Shown here one piece after another: positions 38,142-48,811 of a DNA stretch of 64,000 nucleotides (the first letter of the stretch is position 1; each line of letters starts with the position of its first letter). The stretch is taken from assembly GCF_947623445.1 (NCBI RefSeq), contig NC_135246.1, forward strand, positions 16,165,856-16,229,855. The letters are read 5' to 3'. A program made the translations under genes and the position numbers. The notes beneath the pieces were generated by a model. The model worked only from the letters and a program-made list of their open reading frames with translations. It did no database searches and had not been told where the DNA came from. The stretch is from Clavelina lepadiformis (Eukaryota; Chordata; Ascidiacea; Aplousobranchia; Clavelinidae).

Positions 38142-39254
38142 GCTTTATTGAAATTTAATATGCCGCCTTAGAAGAGGAATGGTTATTACCAGATTATTTG
38201 TGCATCTGTGGAAATAATTTGCTTGTAATTAATTTCTCTCTATGACACCTCATCTTTTAGTGAATGATGTGCCCTCTTTCGGCCACAGAACTGGGATTCA
38301 AGTCCCTGGAATGGAATTTTTTGTGCGGTTTTGGGTTTTCCTCAACATCTGTTTGTTATGCACTTAAAACGATATTTGTTACCACCATAATCAAATTACG
38401 TTACATGCTATTAGGTTGCTATTAACAACTGTCGTCAATGTTTCTCACAATGCTCTCTACCTTTCTATATATAGAAAGGTATAAAATGTATATATACATC
38501 TATATAAAACGTATATATACATTTTATGTTGTTCGTAATATTATTGTGAGTTTTCTCTAATAAACAGTTAAGTTATGGGTTTGGTAGCCACGCTTACCAA
38601 CACTATCTTAAAGCACAATTGCCATCTTGCATGTTGTAAGCCCTTGGGGCTTTGCTATTTTGACTGCTGATTATCATTCCGTCATTAATTAAGTGTGAGC
38701 CTAGTTTTATTGTGCTATAATGGTTGGCACTGAAATTTTTTCTTCACACAGTAATGGCAATAAAAACGACACTGGTATAAACTTTGAAAATTGCAAAAAC
38801 CGCATAGGCCTATATATAATCCTGTGGAGGTTGACGGCTGAGTTGATAATACCGTGCAGTAATAATGACACAACAGCACAAGTATAGTAAATATATACAA
38901 GTAGTCAAGTAAACAGCACAGAAACAAGTACGTCTACAAAGAATCACCCACAGTATACCGGTAGGTCAATAAAACAAAAATCAACTGACAGCATGAAGGT
39001 CATAAACAGGGAAAGTTAAAGTTGGAGATGGGCCAGTGAGGAAAGTGTAGCAGCTCTAGCTGCACGAAATTCATCAATGTGCACGACAAATTTTTCTATC
39101 TACCGATTTACAATAGGAAAATCTGGTTGTTTGAACACCATTTTTAATACCGGTAAATAAACAAAGAATAGATTCATGAATGCACGCCATAATTTGCGAC
39201 TTTGCGCGCACAATTTCTTGTCAAAAATTGCCCTACTTTCCGGTCGGGGCTCAG
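38142..39254. other. Metaxin upstream region with AT-rich inverted repeats
   Basis: About 1.1 kb without a gene. It contains the clustered palindromes at 38460-38527 (separate entry). The block around 38285-38330 includes GGGATTCAAGTCCC, which faintly resembles a tRNA B box, but no cloverleaf can be drawn. Confidence 0.5.
38460..38527. repeat. Adjacent perfect palindrome and 17-bp inverted repeat
   Basis: 38460-38479 is a perfect 20-bp palindrome (CCTTTCTATATATAGAAAGG). One base later, ATAAAATGTATATATAC (38481-38497) is perfectly inverted at 38511-38527 across a 13-base loop. Both could extrude as hairpins. It lies about 320 bp upstream of the metaxin start. Confidence 0.8.
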
Positions 39255-39258
39255 GTGC

Positions 39259-39669
39259 TATGACGTTTAACTTATGACGTTTCGTCACTTCTAACTATTG
39301 ATAAATCGCCTTATTCAAATAGAATACTCCGGCAGTAACAGAATACACTTTTTTTATTTTTCTTCAGTCGCCCAACAACTCAAATTTTTGGTAAATCACG
39401 TTTTTTATGCACTCGTTTTTTTTTACTGTCTCTCCATCCACTCTCCCAGATTCGCAACCAAACCATCCGCTTTTTTTTAGCATAAATCCTTTTTCGTTCG
39501 TTGTTCTCTTCAAACGTTGCATCAGCCTGGCCAAGTTTGACCTCTGACGTATTTGTTTTTCAATTTCCAACCAGTTCAATCAAGGTCATCATATTATCAT
39601 TTCTGATGCAGATGTTTTTCTGCACGTATGCTATGACGTGACACAGAGTCACGTGGTTTGGTTGTCACA
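39259..39669 (-). repeat. 3' LTR of the Gypsy element
   Basis: This 411-bp direct repeat matches 46433-46843 along its whole length. In sense orientation it runs TGTGACAACC to CGTCATA. The small open frames inside it occur identically in both copies and are not genes. The TA at 39259-39260 is counted as LTR because it is present in both copies and leaves a clean GTGC duplication. Confidence 0.93.
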
Positions 39670-40122
39670 TAACTCTCCACCCGAGACCGGAACGTGACGT
39701 AGGAACGTTTTTGCAGAGGGAGCAGGCGACCGAAGCAAAAGGTCGAAATAAACAATGAATGGCGCAAGAGAAGAAATATCGCTCTGGAATCAGGGTTCCT
39801 TCACGATGTAGATGAACATTTAGGATACAATGTCTGAAACTCAAAAGCATATCGATTAATAATATCACAAACACAAGCAGATAATTACAGGTATAATACA
39901 TAAGTGGAATATGATTAAAGTAATAAGACACGACACGATACATATTTGTGGAGTAACGTGAGCCGAGATCACAGCAATATACAAGCATAAGCAAAGTATG
40001 TACATCACATTTAATTGTCAGACAAGTTCAGAGTTCGTTTAAAACGAGAAAACGTAGTGCATGCCAATTTCACCAAAAAATGGATTGACAATTTGGAAAA
40101 GCCAAACAGTCCAAAGAATGGT

Positions 40123-41150
40123 TCAAACAAGTGATAAAATAAGCAAGATTGATAAAATGCCACTGATGACTGGGGAGTATATACTAAAAATCATTTGTAA
40201 AAAGGTGTGTTTAAAGGTATTAGAGACAGGATTCTGAATATAGGATAAATCGGCTTGGGTATTAGCTTGGGCCTGGGGTGTGCCGCCAAGAAAAGTGTAA
40301 AACTTAACCCGTATGAGGCGAGGTTGACTGACTGCTTCCAGGATGCCACCGAGATCATCATGTCCACCAATGTTGCCAGGAAACAAGTTAATGAGTGAAG
40401 AGAAATTAAGGGTGAACATTGGAGCTTCTACATTCACCAAGGACGAAGTAATGGAATGAGGGTCATTATGACGTCTGGTCAGAGTGTAATTATCGTATAC
40501 ATAGAAATTTCCATTAATAACAAAAGGAACTGTTTTTCCAGGAATATAATTTTCAACAAAACGCACATCTTTGTGTACAAATTCAAATTGCGCATGCTGG
40601 ACGTCCAAGTAGATGGCTGAGGACTTCACTAGGGAACAAAGGGCCTATGACGTAGAAAATGTCAGCCAGAAATGATTGGATCTGGCATTCTAAGTAATGG
40701 ATATCACTCGTCAGGTGATGAATTGTTTCTTTAGTGAGATCTGTTACTGCATCCAACAAATAAGCTTTTGCAGCGTACATAGAAAAACTATGTAAAGGAA
40801 TTGCAATTGTTAAAGAAGCCAAAGCAACTTGCAATGTGTTGATGCGATTGCAATTGAAAAGGGACAAGTGTAAGACCACCAGGTGTGCATTTTGCTGTGT
40901 CATGGAGGCATATCCTTACCGGTAGAGGACATGTCACCCGTTTGTGGATGGACACACCTAGTGACTTAATTTCAAGACGAAAAAGTTCATTGCGCTTATT
41001 GAAATGCATTAAAAGTGTCTCATTGTCTTGCCCTATGCGTTTGTATCGGCAATTTATTTTGCTACTTATGTAGTCCCATATGTAGCAACTTGTGCCCGAA
41101 ACACAGGAGCTTTGAGCGATTTGCAAGAGGACATCGATCCGACTGGACTG
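40123..41150 (-). pseudogene. env-like third coding region, broken into three frames
   Basis: Between pol and the 3' LTR lie three overlapping minus-strand open stretches, about 40788-41146, 40583-40903 and 40123-40629, each in a different frame. Together they have the layout of a retroviral or errantiviral envelope protein: a cysteine-containing N-terminal part, a helical middle segment with heptad-like spacing, and a C-terminal strongly hydrophobic segment (SGILSILLILSLV) right before the stop, as expected for a membrane anchor. Two frame changes, near 40800-40900 and 40590-40630, separate the pieces, so the copy as read cannot make one protein unless the changes are sequencing errors or recoding. 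No sequence family could be assigned from memory. Confidence 0.55.
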
Positions 41151-41596
41151 CTCATTTTACCTCTCGCATGATCATAAATAGCTAAGGATGTAATAAGAAT
41201 GACGTTGTATACAATATTGGAAGATTCTGTAGGCCCTTTGTACGTTATAACGATTCTGATAGAAGTCGTCCAAGTAATGCCATCGGTCGTCGCTAGTGGT
41301 CCGCAGCCAGCTGCGTGTGTTGGTCTTGCCCATTCTGCATATGCAGCGGGACTGGGCGCAGGATCTAAACGCGTTTGCGCATGATGGGGTTTCGCGCCAA
41401 AGAAGTAAAAGACAGTCTTAACCGTGCTGCTGACAAGGTAACATTTGTGTATCGGGATGTGTACAGTATGGGGTGTGGGAAGGTTTCTTCATAAAATACT
41501 CATTGATAATAACATTGCGGTGACAGAGGTTCAGAGAAAGGGATAATATTGCTCCTGGTAATGTCATGAGAATCACATATGAAATAAAATGCATGA

Positions 41597-44500
41597 CTAA
41601 CGATATCGGTGTGGTTTGCGGATTATTCTGCCTCGTCTAGTAGTATAGGTATCGGCCGGTAATTCATCAATGTCTTGAGGAATATCACTACTAGGAATAT
41701 CCTCTTCTGTGTCTGACTCTGAGATATCGACAAAGTCAGTGAGCTGAAATGGAAGATTGGATTGTAAGTTGTCATTGAGAGAGGAAGGCATTTGCTCCTC
41801 TTGTTCAGTATTATGATCAGCGAAATCTAGGCCTGGTAAATAAGCTTGCTTTAAACGATCCAAAGAAACATTTGCAGGTTTGTTCTTAATTAATAGAGTG
41901 AAATATTTGTCTGATCGATCTAATACAAGGAATGGACCATCATAAAAGCGTGAAAGGGGCTTCCTATGCGCATCATGTCTCACAAAAACGTGAGAACAAG
42001 TCCAAAGGTCATTGTGAACATACGTTTTAATGAGGTAGGGCTCACGCGGAGGAATGTATCTAAGTTTTTCCATGTCTTTACTGAGGGTAGTGACATACCT
42101 AGACAGGGGAAGGTAATCTTCAGCTGGTGGTTCAAAGAATTCTCCTGGGAGACGAATAGTGGTTCCAAAAGTTAATTCGGCAGGAGAAGTTTGTATATCA
42201 GCATTCATCGTAGCGTGTAAGCCGAGTACAACCCAACCAAGGTTGTTTATCCAATCAGAATCTTGTGTGTGAGCTCTAAGAGCTCTCTTCAGTGTTTGTA
42301 TTTTTCTTTCAACAGCGCCGTCACTACTCGCATGATAAGCTGTAGTGTGAATCAGATGAGTGCCCATGAAAGCCGCTAGATCGCGAAAAAGTACGGAGGT
42401 AAATTGGGAACCGCGATCAGTTGTTAATTTCATAGGAACACCAAAGTACGAGACCCAATTTAAAATCAATGCATTGGCAACCTCTTTAGCAGTGATATCT
42501 CGTAATGGAGCTGCAACCATAAACCTGGTAAATCTATCAGTGATCATCAGAATATAAGAGTAACCGTTACTGGGCGGTAAAGGGCCAAGTATATCAACGT
42601 GAATATGGGAAAACCTTCCATCTGGCTTCTTGAATTTCTGCAAAGGAGTTACGGCATGTCTATGTATTTTAGATTGTTGACAAGGTATACATCTTCGAAC
42701 CCAATCTCTACAATCAAGAAGAAGTTGAGGCCACACGTATCGTTTGGACATCAATTTTTGCGTTGCTTTTATACCACCATGAGAAAGTCCGTGGATTTTA
42801 TCAAATACCTGTCGACGAAACGACTGCGGCAGAAGGGGCCTAGGCTGACCTGTACTGATATCACATAAAATTGAAATATTCTGATTAGTCATTGGTATCT
42901 GACGAAGTTGTAATGACGTATCGCCTGCAATCAAATCTTGTAGTGTGGGGTCTGTGAATTGTTCAGACGCGATTCGCTTAAAATCAAGCGTTGGAGAATC
43001 TTCAACCATTCCAGCAATAGTTTGGTAGTGTTCTTCAGATTGTTCGTGCTGTTTGTCATCTGAAACAGGAGAGGCATCTTCAGCTGGATCAGTCACGGGC
43101 GAACGCGATAAGAGATCAGCAGTTAGGTTCTGATCCCCAGGTATGTATTGAAAGTCCGCTGTGAATTCTAAAACAAATGACAAGTATCTATACAAACGTG
43201 GGGATACTGATGACAAGTCACGCTTAACCATAGCCACTAAAGGCTTGTGGTCAGTCAAAAGAACAAAGTTTCTTCCCTCTAAATAATAGCGGAAATGACG
43301 TACAGCCATTGAAGCTGCTAAAGCTTCTCTCTCAATAGTGCTGTATTTCGATTGGCATTGGTTAAAATTCTTTGAGAAAAATGCAAGTGGCCGCTCAGTG
43401 TCGTCAACGATCTGTGTCAGTAAACCACCTGCTGCATATAGTGAGGCGTCAGTGTATAGGCGTGTCATTGAATTCCTGACAGGAAAATCCAAGGTCACAG
43501 TGTTTGCAAGCTCATCCTTCACTTTGTCGAAGGCTTCATTGGCTTCTGTTATCCAATCGATGGGCTTCTTTCCTCTTTGACTGGGTTTGATCATCTTATT
43601 TAATGGCGCTAAAAGAGTTGAGCATTTAGGAATAAATCTGCGATAAAAATTAATCATTCCCAAGAATCGGCGAAGATCTCTCATATTGGTTGGCTTTGGA
43701 AAATCAATAATAGCCTTGACCTTCGATTCCAGAGGCTGAACTCCATGTTTGGAAAGTTTGTGACCAAGAAATGTTAAAGAATCAGCTCCCAATATGCACT
43801 TATCTTTATTCACGATCATATCAAACTGCAAAAGCCTATCAAAAACTGCTGCGAGATGGGCTTTGTGATCTTTAGCTGAACTGGAAAAGATTATGATGTC
43901 ATCACAATATACAAAACAGTTAGATAAACCTTGTAACACATGATCTATTGCTCGTTGGAAAGTGGCCATAGAATTTCGAAGTCCAAATGGCATTCGTTGG
44001 AAGCAATAAGTAGCTCCCTTAAAACTAAAGGCAGTTTTGGGGATATCTTCTGGAGCTACTTTAATTAGCCAATAAGCACTTTTCAAATCAAGGCGGGAAT
44101 AAATACAACTCCCAGCCATGTGGTTAACAAAATCAGACAAAAACGGGGTAGAATAAGTATCCGGTGATGTGATAGCGTTCAAAAAACGATAATCAATACA
44201 AAGTCGGAATTCCCCTGGGGTTGACTTCTGTACTAACACAATATTGGAACGAAATGGGCTTGAGCTGGGAATTATTACACCCAAATCTAACATCCGGTCT
44301 AATTCCTTACGAATAATTGCTTCTTTTTCTGGCGAGAAACGAAACATTTTCTGCTTGATTGGTGCAGCTTGGGGATCGGTAACAATATGGTGAGTTACGC
44401 CCGGTATTGCACGTTGAGAAAATTTAGTGACGTCAAATACTTGAGAATATTTCTGATAAACAAAATCGAATTCAGTATTCGGTTGGCTCTGTTCAGCATC

Positions 44501-44925
44501 CGTAGAAAAATGCGAAATTTGTGACAAAAAGCTGTCTGGTGTACAGTAAGCCGTATTTGAGGCTTTTGTCAAACGCCTAAGACATAAATCCACAAGCAAA
44601 CGTTTAGACGCTAAGAAATCACAGCCAATTATATTAGACGTAATGTTTTCGGCTACCAAAAATTCCCAAGTGAAATCATCCTCTAAACCCAAAGAAATAG
44701 TTAAACATTTCTTTCCAACAACTCTAATAGTAGAGCCATTTATTGCTTGAAAATTGTAATAACTCCCTTTTGTAAAATCAGAGCAATGTTTTGCACACAC
44801 AAAAGATTTAGGCGATCCGGTATCAATCATAAAGTCAAGCTTAGTTTTATCATCATATATGTACATCAAAGAATTTGATTTTACGCCGCCGATAACTTGT
44901 GATGGACCTGTCGGCGGCGCTAGGC
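41597..44925 (-). CDS. pol: Gypsy pol polyprotein (protease, RT, RNase H, integrase), expressed by -1 frameshift
   Basis: The frame is open from about 44941 but has no ATG before the protease; entry is predicted through the slippery site at 44926-44932. Counting residues from the TTG at 44869: aspartic protease IDTGS at 15-19; RT with FRLCIDYRFLN (about 221-231) and catalytic YCDD at 321-324; RNase H with TDAS (Asp 474), Glu 513-area and Asp 540; integrase zinc finger His693, His697, Cys727, Cys730; catalytic Asp759, Asp818 and Glu854 with 35 residues between the last two (DD35E). A GPF-type module (YDGPFLVLDR) follows near residue 1000. There is no stop or frameshift inside about 1090 residues, so the copy may be enzymatically competent. 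Confidence 0.95.
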
Positions 44926-44932
44926 GTTTTTT
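44884..44932 (-). promoter_or_regulatory. Programmed -1 frameshift site: A_AAA_AAC heptamer plus GC-rich hairpin
   Basis: In gag frame the sequence reads GCA AAA AAC GCC TAG, so the heptamer A AAA AAC (44932-44926) ends six bases before the first paired base downstream. That paired base opens a perfect 9-bp stem: CGCCGCCGA (sense; plus 44911-44919) pairs with TCGGCGGCG (sense; plus 44884-44892) across an 18-base loop. Heptamer, 6-nt spacer and stable stem match the established -1 recoding design. A -1 slip leads directly into the open pol frame. The gag stop codon TAG lies within the spacer. Confidence 0.88.
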
Positions 44933-46125
44933 GCCAATGAATCACGCCTCCAACCACAAGGTGATTGACATTTGAAAGCATTTCGGCCATATCTGCTATG
45001 ATAAAAGCATAAATTGGGAGCATTCGATGTGCGATTAGGCGGATTACAATTGCGCCTAGTTCTTTGAGCCGAATCTATGGAACCAGGAAAGAAGCGTGGT
45101 CTTTCATTGTTAAAAGCTCTGCCTGAATATTCAGCACCTCGGCTATTAGGAGAAAAATTCGGCCGAAATTGATTGCTGTAAAAGCGGACACGCTGGGGTG
45201 ATCGACTCGATCGGCTGGGTCGGGCGAACGAGCGTTGGTTTGTATCAGGCTTATTATTGCTAATATGACGTTGCATTCGCAGCCTTGCGAGTTCGGTTTC
45301 TAACATGTCCACACGTTTGGTAAGAACTGCATTCATGGAAGAAAGATTGGAATTGACATTTTGGAGGCTGACTTCTGTTGGGTGAGTTTGATCGGAGTGT
45401 GACATGATTTCGTCCGCGCGCCAAGCAAGGACATCTAAATCAGCCTCTAAAGAGCCAGCAAGAATTTGACGGCAATGTAATGGCAATTTGTCAAGAAATA
45501 ACTTTTTCAACAAAGACGTAACAACTGGATTATCATCAGAAAAGTTTCCAAGTAACTTTTTCATTTGAAATAAAAGTTCGGTAGGTTTTAAGTCACCCAG
45601 TTGGACATTATACAATAACTGATTTAACCTCTGAGATTCATCAAGTTCGAATTCCTTTAATAACGCTTCCTTCAACGCAGTATATGGCTTATCTTCTGGT
45701 TTATGACAAATAATATGTTCAACACGAGTCATATGTCTTGAATTTAGCGCACAAAGCACAAGGTCATACTTTTCATACTCAGAAATTATTCCGTTCTGTC
45801 TAAAGACTCCATCCGCTGATTGAAACCATACGCGCGGGGCGTCTGACCAAAATGGCGGTAAAGAAACTTTAATTCCAACGCGAGGAGGATAATAATCTAG
45901 AGTCGATTGGAAGAGATTGAAATCAGGATTTCGACTGCTAGTAGGGTAATCAGTGCCAAATTTCACTCGAGACGTTCGAGACGGTCCAATGCCATACATA
46001 AAAGAGTCAGTTTTAACACCTTCCGAGACTGGCGACGTGTTCGAGGAAGGGGTTAAAGTTTCTGAGGTTACTAGGTCATTATCAGTGGCAATATCGCTCA
46101 TGGTTATTGGAGCACTTGTGGACAT
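44920..46125 (-). CDS. gag: Gypsy gag polyprotein
   Basis: About 401 residues from the first ATG (46125, MSTSAPITM). The frame stays open upstream to 46170, but without an ATG. The middle part has the helical capsid character of Gypsy gag (FWSDAPRVWFQSADGVF, then YDLVLCALNSRHMTRVEHII). The C-terminal part is basic and ends in CFYHSRYGRNAFKCQSPC, the C-x2-H/C-x-C type motif typical of many animal Gypsy gags in place of a classical CCHC knuckle. The terminal codons overlap the -1 frameshift heptamer. It lacks internal stops. Confidence 0.9.
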   Translation of the reverse strand: MSTSAPITMSDIATDNDLVTSETLTPSSNTSPVSEGVKTDSFMYGIGPSRTSRVKFGTDYPTSSRNPDFNLFQSTLDYYPPRVGIKVSLPPFWSDAPRVWFQSADGVFRQNGIISEYEKYDLVLCALNSRHMTRVEHIICHKPEDKPYTALKEALLKEFELDESQRLNQLLYNVQLGDLKPTELLFQMKKLLGNFSDDNPVVTSLLKKLFLDKLPLHCRQILAGSLEADLDVLAWRADEIMSHSDQTHPTEVSLQNVNSNLSSMNAVLTKRVDMLETELARLRMQRHISNNKPDTNQRSFARPSRSSRSPQRVRFYSNQFRPNFSPNSRGAEYSGRAFNNERPRFFPGSIDSAQRTRRNCNPPNRTSNAPNLCFYHSRYGRNAFKCQSPCGWRRDSLAKNA

Positions 46126-46407
46126 AACGCTCGATTGCGGTAATGTTTCAGGGAAAAAAATGACTATCAATAACGTGTTCTAATGTGTTAAGAAAATTCA
46201 ATTTTGAAAACATAAGAGAAGTTTAACATAAAGCCATTAACGATCAATGATAATATACAATAAAAAACACAGTACCAGTTGGAAGTATGAAGGGTGAAGT
46301 TCCGTAAAAATTAACAGCTGTAGAAATCTTGATAAATGTATGACGAAAGTCCGCTGAAGTCCCACGTTGTTAAGTTATTGCATATAAACTCTCACGGTGA
46401 AGGTCTT

Positions 46408-46430
46408 GGGTCCGAGTTATCGGGGCACCA
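46408..46430 (-). other. Minus-strand primer binding site of the Gypsy element
   Basis: In sense orientation TGGTGCCCCG starts two bases (AG) inside the 5' LTR; TGG pairs with a tRNA CCA end. The following bases (ATAACTCGGA) partly resemble the complement of tRNA-His, which would begin TGGTGCC and contain CTCGGA, but the match is not exact. I therefore leave the primer tRNA unassigned. Confidence 0.7.
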
Positions 46431-46432
46431 CT

Positions 46433-46843
46433 TATGACGTTTAACTTATGACGTTTCGTCACTTCTAACTATTGATAAATCGCCTTATTCAAATAGAATA
46501 CTCCGGCAGTAACAGAATACACTTTTTTTATTTTTCTTCAGTCGCCCAACAACTCAAATTTTTGGTAAATCACGTTTTTTATGCACTCGTTTTTTTTTAC
46601 TGTCTCTCCATCCACTCTCCCAGATTCGCAACCAAACCATCCGCTTTTTTTTAGCATAAATCCTTTTTCGTTCGTTGTTCTCTTCAAACGTTGCATCAGC
46701 CTGGCCAAGTTTGACCTCTGACGTATTTGTTTTTCAATTTCCAACCAGTTCAATCAAGGTCATCATATTATCATTTCTGATGCAGATGTTTTTCTGCACG
46801 TATGCTATGACGTGACACAGAGTCACGTGGTTTGGTTGTCACA
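46433..46843 (-). repeat. 5' LTR of the Gypsy element
   Basis: Second copy of the 411-bp LTR (see 39259-39669). As the upstream LTR in sense orientation it should carry the promoter. It contains CACGTGACTCTGTGTCACGT (plus 46816-46835 region, reverse complement), which holds an E-box CACGTG and CRE-like TGACGT words. This is compatible with promoter function but not proof of it. Confidence 0.92.
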
Positions 46844-46847
46844 GTGC

Positions 46848-48811
46848 ACCACCAGCGCGTGAGGTCACGCATCTTTTTTGTTATGTTGAAAAATAAAACA
46901 CGTGGAACAACGTACATCACATGTACCATGGACTTCCATTCAAAACCAAAAACATATGTACAGCAATAATTCTATGCATGTATATGCATTATGGTTATAT
47001 GTAACACATAAATATAACTTTAATGTAGAAATGATAAATCCAGACTGCTAAGCTTGTACTGCACATGGCTAAGATCTTCCGCGTGTCTTTCTTTTGCAAA
47101 ACAGAATTTGTTTTTTGATAAGCACACCCAATTCGGTTTTGAGCAAAAATATAAGCATATACAAAGCATAAAAACTAGCCATCGAGCCATGTTTATTCAC
47201 ACGAACACTAATACTGTAGATATGTTATTATTTATGCAAATACTGTACACATATTTGGCTGCCAAATATTTTTGCATACTTTTCGGTAGGGCACCGGTAG
47301 TGATTTTGAAATTTTTATATTATTGGATTGCATTCTTTATCAGTTTATTGTCGGCCACATTCGACCAGGGTACGAGGGTGAACGGTTTTAATTCTAAATT
47401 AGGCAAAAAAAACAACCAAAAACGTTGCTCAAGCGTCAGCAATGATTGCCGATGAGGTATCACCGCCAGGGTTAAGTCTTGCAAAAACTTTCCTCAGTCC
47501 GAGGATAAAAAAAATTATCATACCATTGGCCTATCATCGGGATTCTTATACTGCATATCCTCACTTTTTTATACGTTTTACAATTTGAGCATATTGATTT
47601 TTTTGTGCGTATCTCTTGTTTTACCAGTCTACACTTTTCGCTCCCAACAGTCAAAGCCTCAAAGGTGACGATACGATACAACCATACAAATCTATCGACA
47701 AGACAGAAGGCTCACAAGTGTTTCGTCACGGCTGAATGCGTCTAAATTGTTTTCACCAAATACCTCTGATACTGACAGTGATGTTCACTTTCATGTCAAT
47801 AAGTTGTTTTTGTTGGTTGCTGATCACTGGACACTGATCAGTGATCAGTGTTCATGGCTTAGCATAAAAAAACATTGTTGGTTAGGTTGAGGTTATTGCA
47901 ACACCCGTTAGCCTTTTATTGGTGTAAGTATTCTGTGCCAGTACGCTACAACTGCTGTTTTGAAGTTCTGAAGTTGAGAGTTTTACAGCTGTACAGCCCT
48001 GTATGGAATGCAAGTTCTTTGTACAACGGACAACGTAATTTTCAAAGACTGGTTTGCAACAGTAGGCAGAAAAATGTGTGCACCACATGCCCCTGTTTTG
48101 GGATTACTTAGCTTACAAAGTTGCTTTCTTGACCCATTTTGTGCACCAGAGAGCTATGTTTTGCACCAACAGGTAGCTATGTTGTGCACCGGACATGTCC
48201 GGTGCATCACAACACTTTTCCATACAGGTGGACAGCGTATGCAGACTCTGGCTTTGTTGTCGATACAAGCGGAGTGAACTGCTTGTGTTGCCTTATTTAC
48301 ATATACTCGAAAGTTATGCAAGGCCTATACTAATCACAGTTGACAAGTGAAAATAGTCATAAGTAGGCTATAATCTTGCAGCTGAGTTGAGTGGAATTTA
48401 AATAATAGACAAAGTTATAACAGTGACGCTGTAAAAGTAAACATAAGTTATGTATACCATAGACTCTGTATCATTCTCTACAAAGGTTAAAATACGTTAT
48501 TTGTCTGTCAGGCTGTAGCCTAGCCTACTGGTATGTAACTGTTTATTGGGTTATACGTTTCATTTCTTTGCATACGGGCTTAGCCCTACTTATACCGAAA
48601 GTAGTTTTGTCCACAATTTTCATCTTAGAAGGCCTCCAGCAGACAAAGAGGCCAACATTTAAAATGATTTGATTTTGTGAGACCGTTCTGCATAGACATT
48701 AATATTGGATGGTTTTTGTTTAGTTACGTTTCTATAATCACAAGTTTTAATTATTCTGATAACACTCCGGCAACTGTTTTCCCAGGTTATCAAAACAGAC
48801 TACAATCGAAA
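46848..48811. other. Region between Gypsy element and SFT2D3
   Basis: About 2 kb without a convincing gene. It contains a perfect palindrome at 48185-48206 and several nearby GTGCACC words. A pyrimidine tract ending in TTTTCCCAG (to 48785) just before the SFT2D3 start is a likely splice acceptor for a 5' UTR exon or for a spliced leader. Confidence 0.5.
48185..48206. repeat. 22-bp perfect palindrome containing GGACATGTCC
   Basis: The sequence is symmetric over 22 bases, with TGCACC and GGTGCA arms around GGACATGTCC. The central ten bases fit the p53-family half-site consensus RRRCWWGYYY exactly. I see no second half-site next to it. It lies about 0.6 kb upstream of SFT2D3. Confidence 0.6.

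Larger units (their letters stand above)
39259..46843 (-). mobile_element. Full-length Ty3/Gypsy LTR retrotransposon with gag, pol and env-like region
   Basis: The element, read on the minus strand, is 7.6 kb. Two LTRs of 411 bp (39259-39669 and 46433-46843) appear identical by eye, and the flanks carry a 4-bp target duplication GTGC (39255-39258 and 46844-46847). The sense LTR begins TGTGACAACC and ends CGTCATA. Two bases inside the 5' LTR is a primer binding site starting TGGTGCCCCG. A purine-rich GGGTGGAGAG lies just before the 3' LTR. Gene order is gag, then protease-RT-RNaseH-integrase, then env-like. Integrase after RNase H places it in Ty3/Gypsy. Env-bearing Gypsy elements are known in tunicates (the Tor elements of Oikopleura). 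Near-identical LTRs and open gag and pol indicate a recent insertion. It sits between the metaxin and SFT2D3 genes. Confidence 0.95.

Noticed and set aside
38285..38335. GGGATTCAAGTCCC resembling a tRNA-derived SINE B box
   Set aside because: No A box, tail or target duplication was found around it.
39298..39579. Open frames on both strands that recur identically at 46472-46753
   Set aside because: They lie within the two LTRs and are duplicated only because the LTRs are; they have no domain character.
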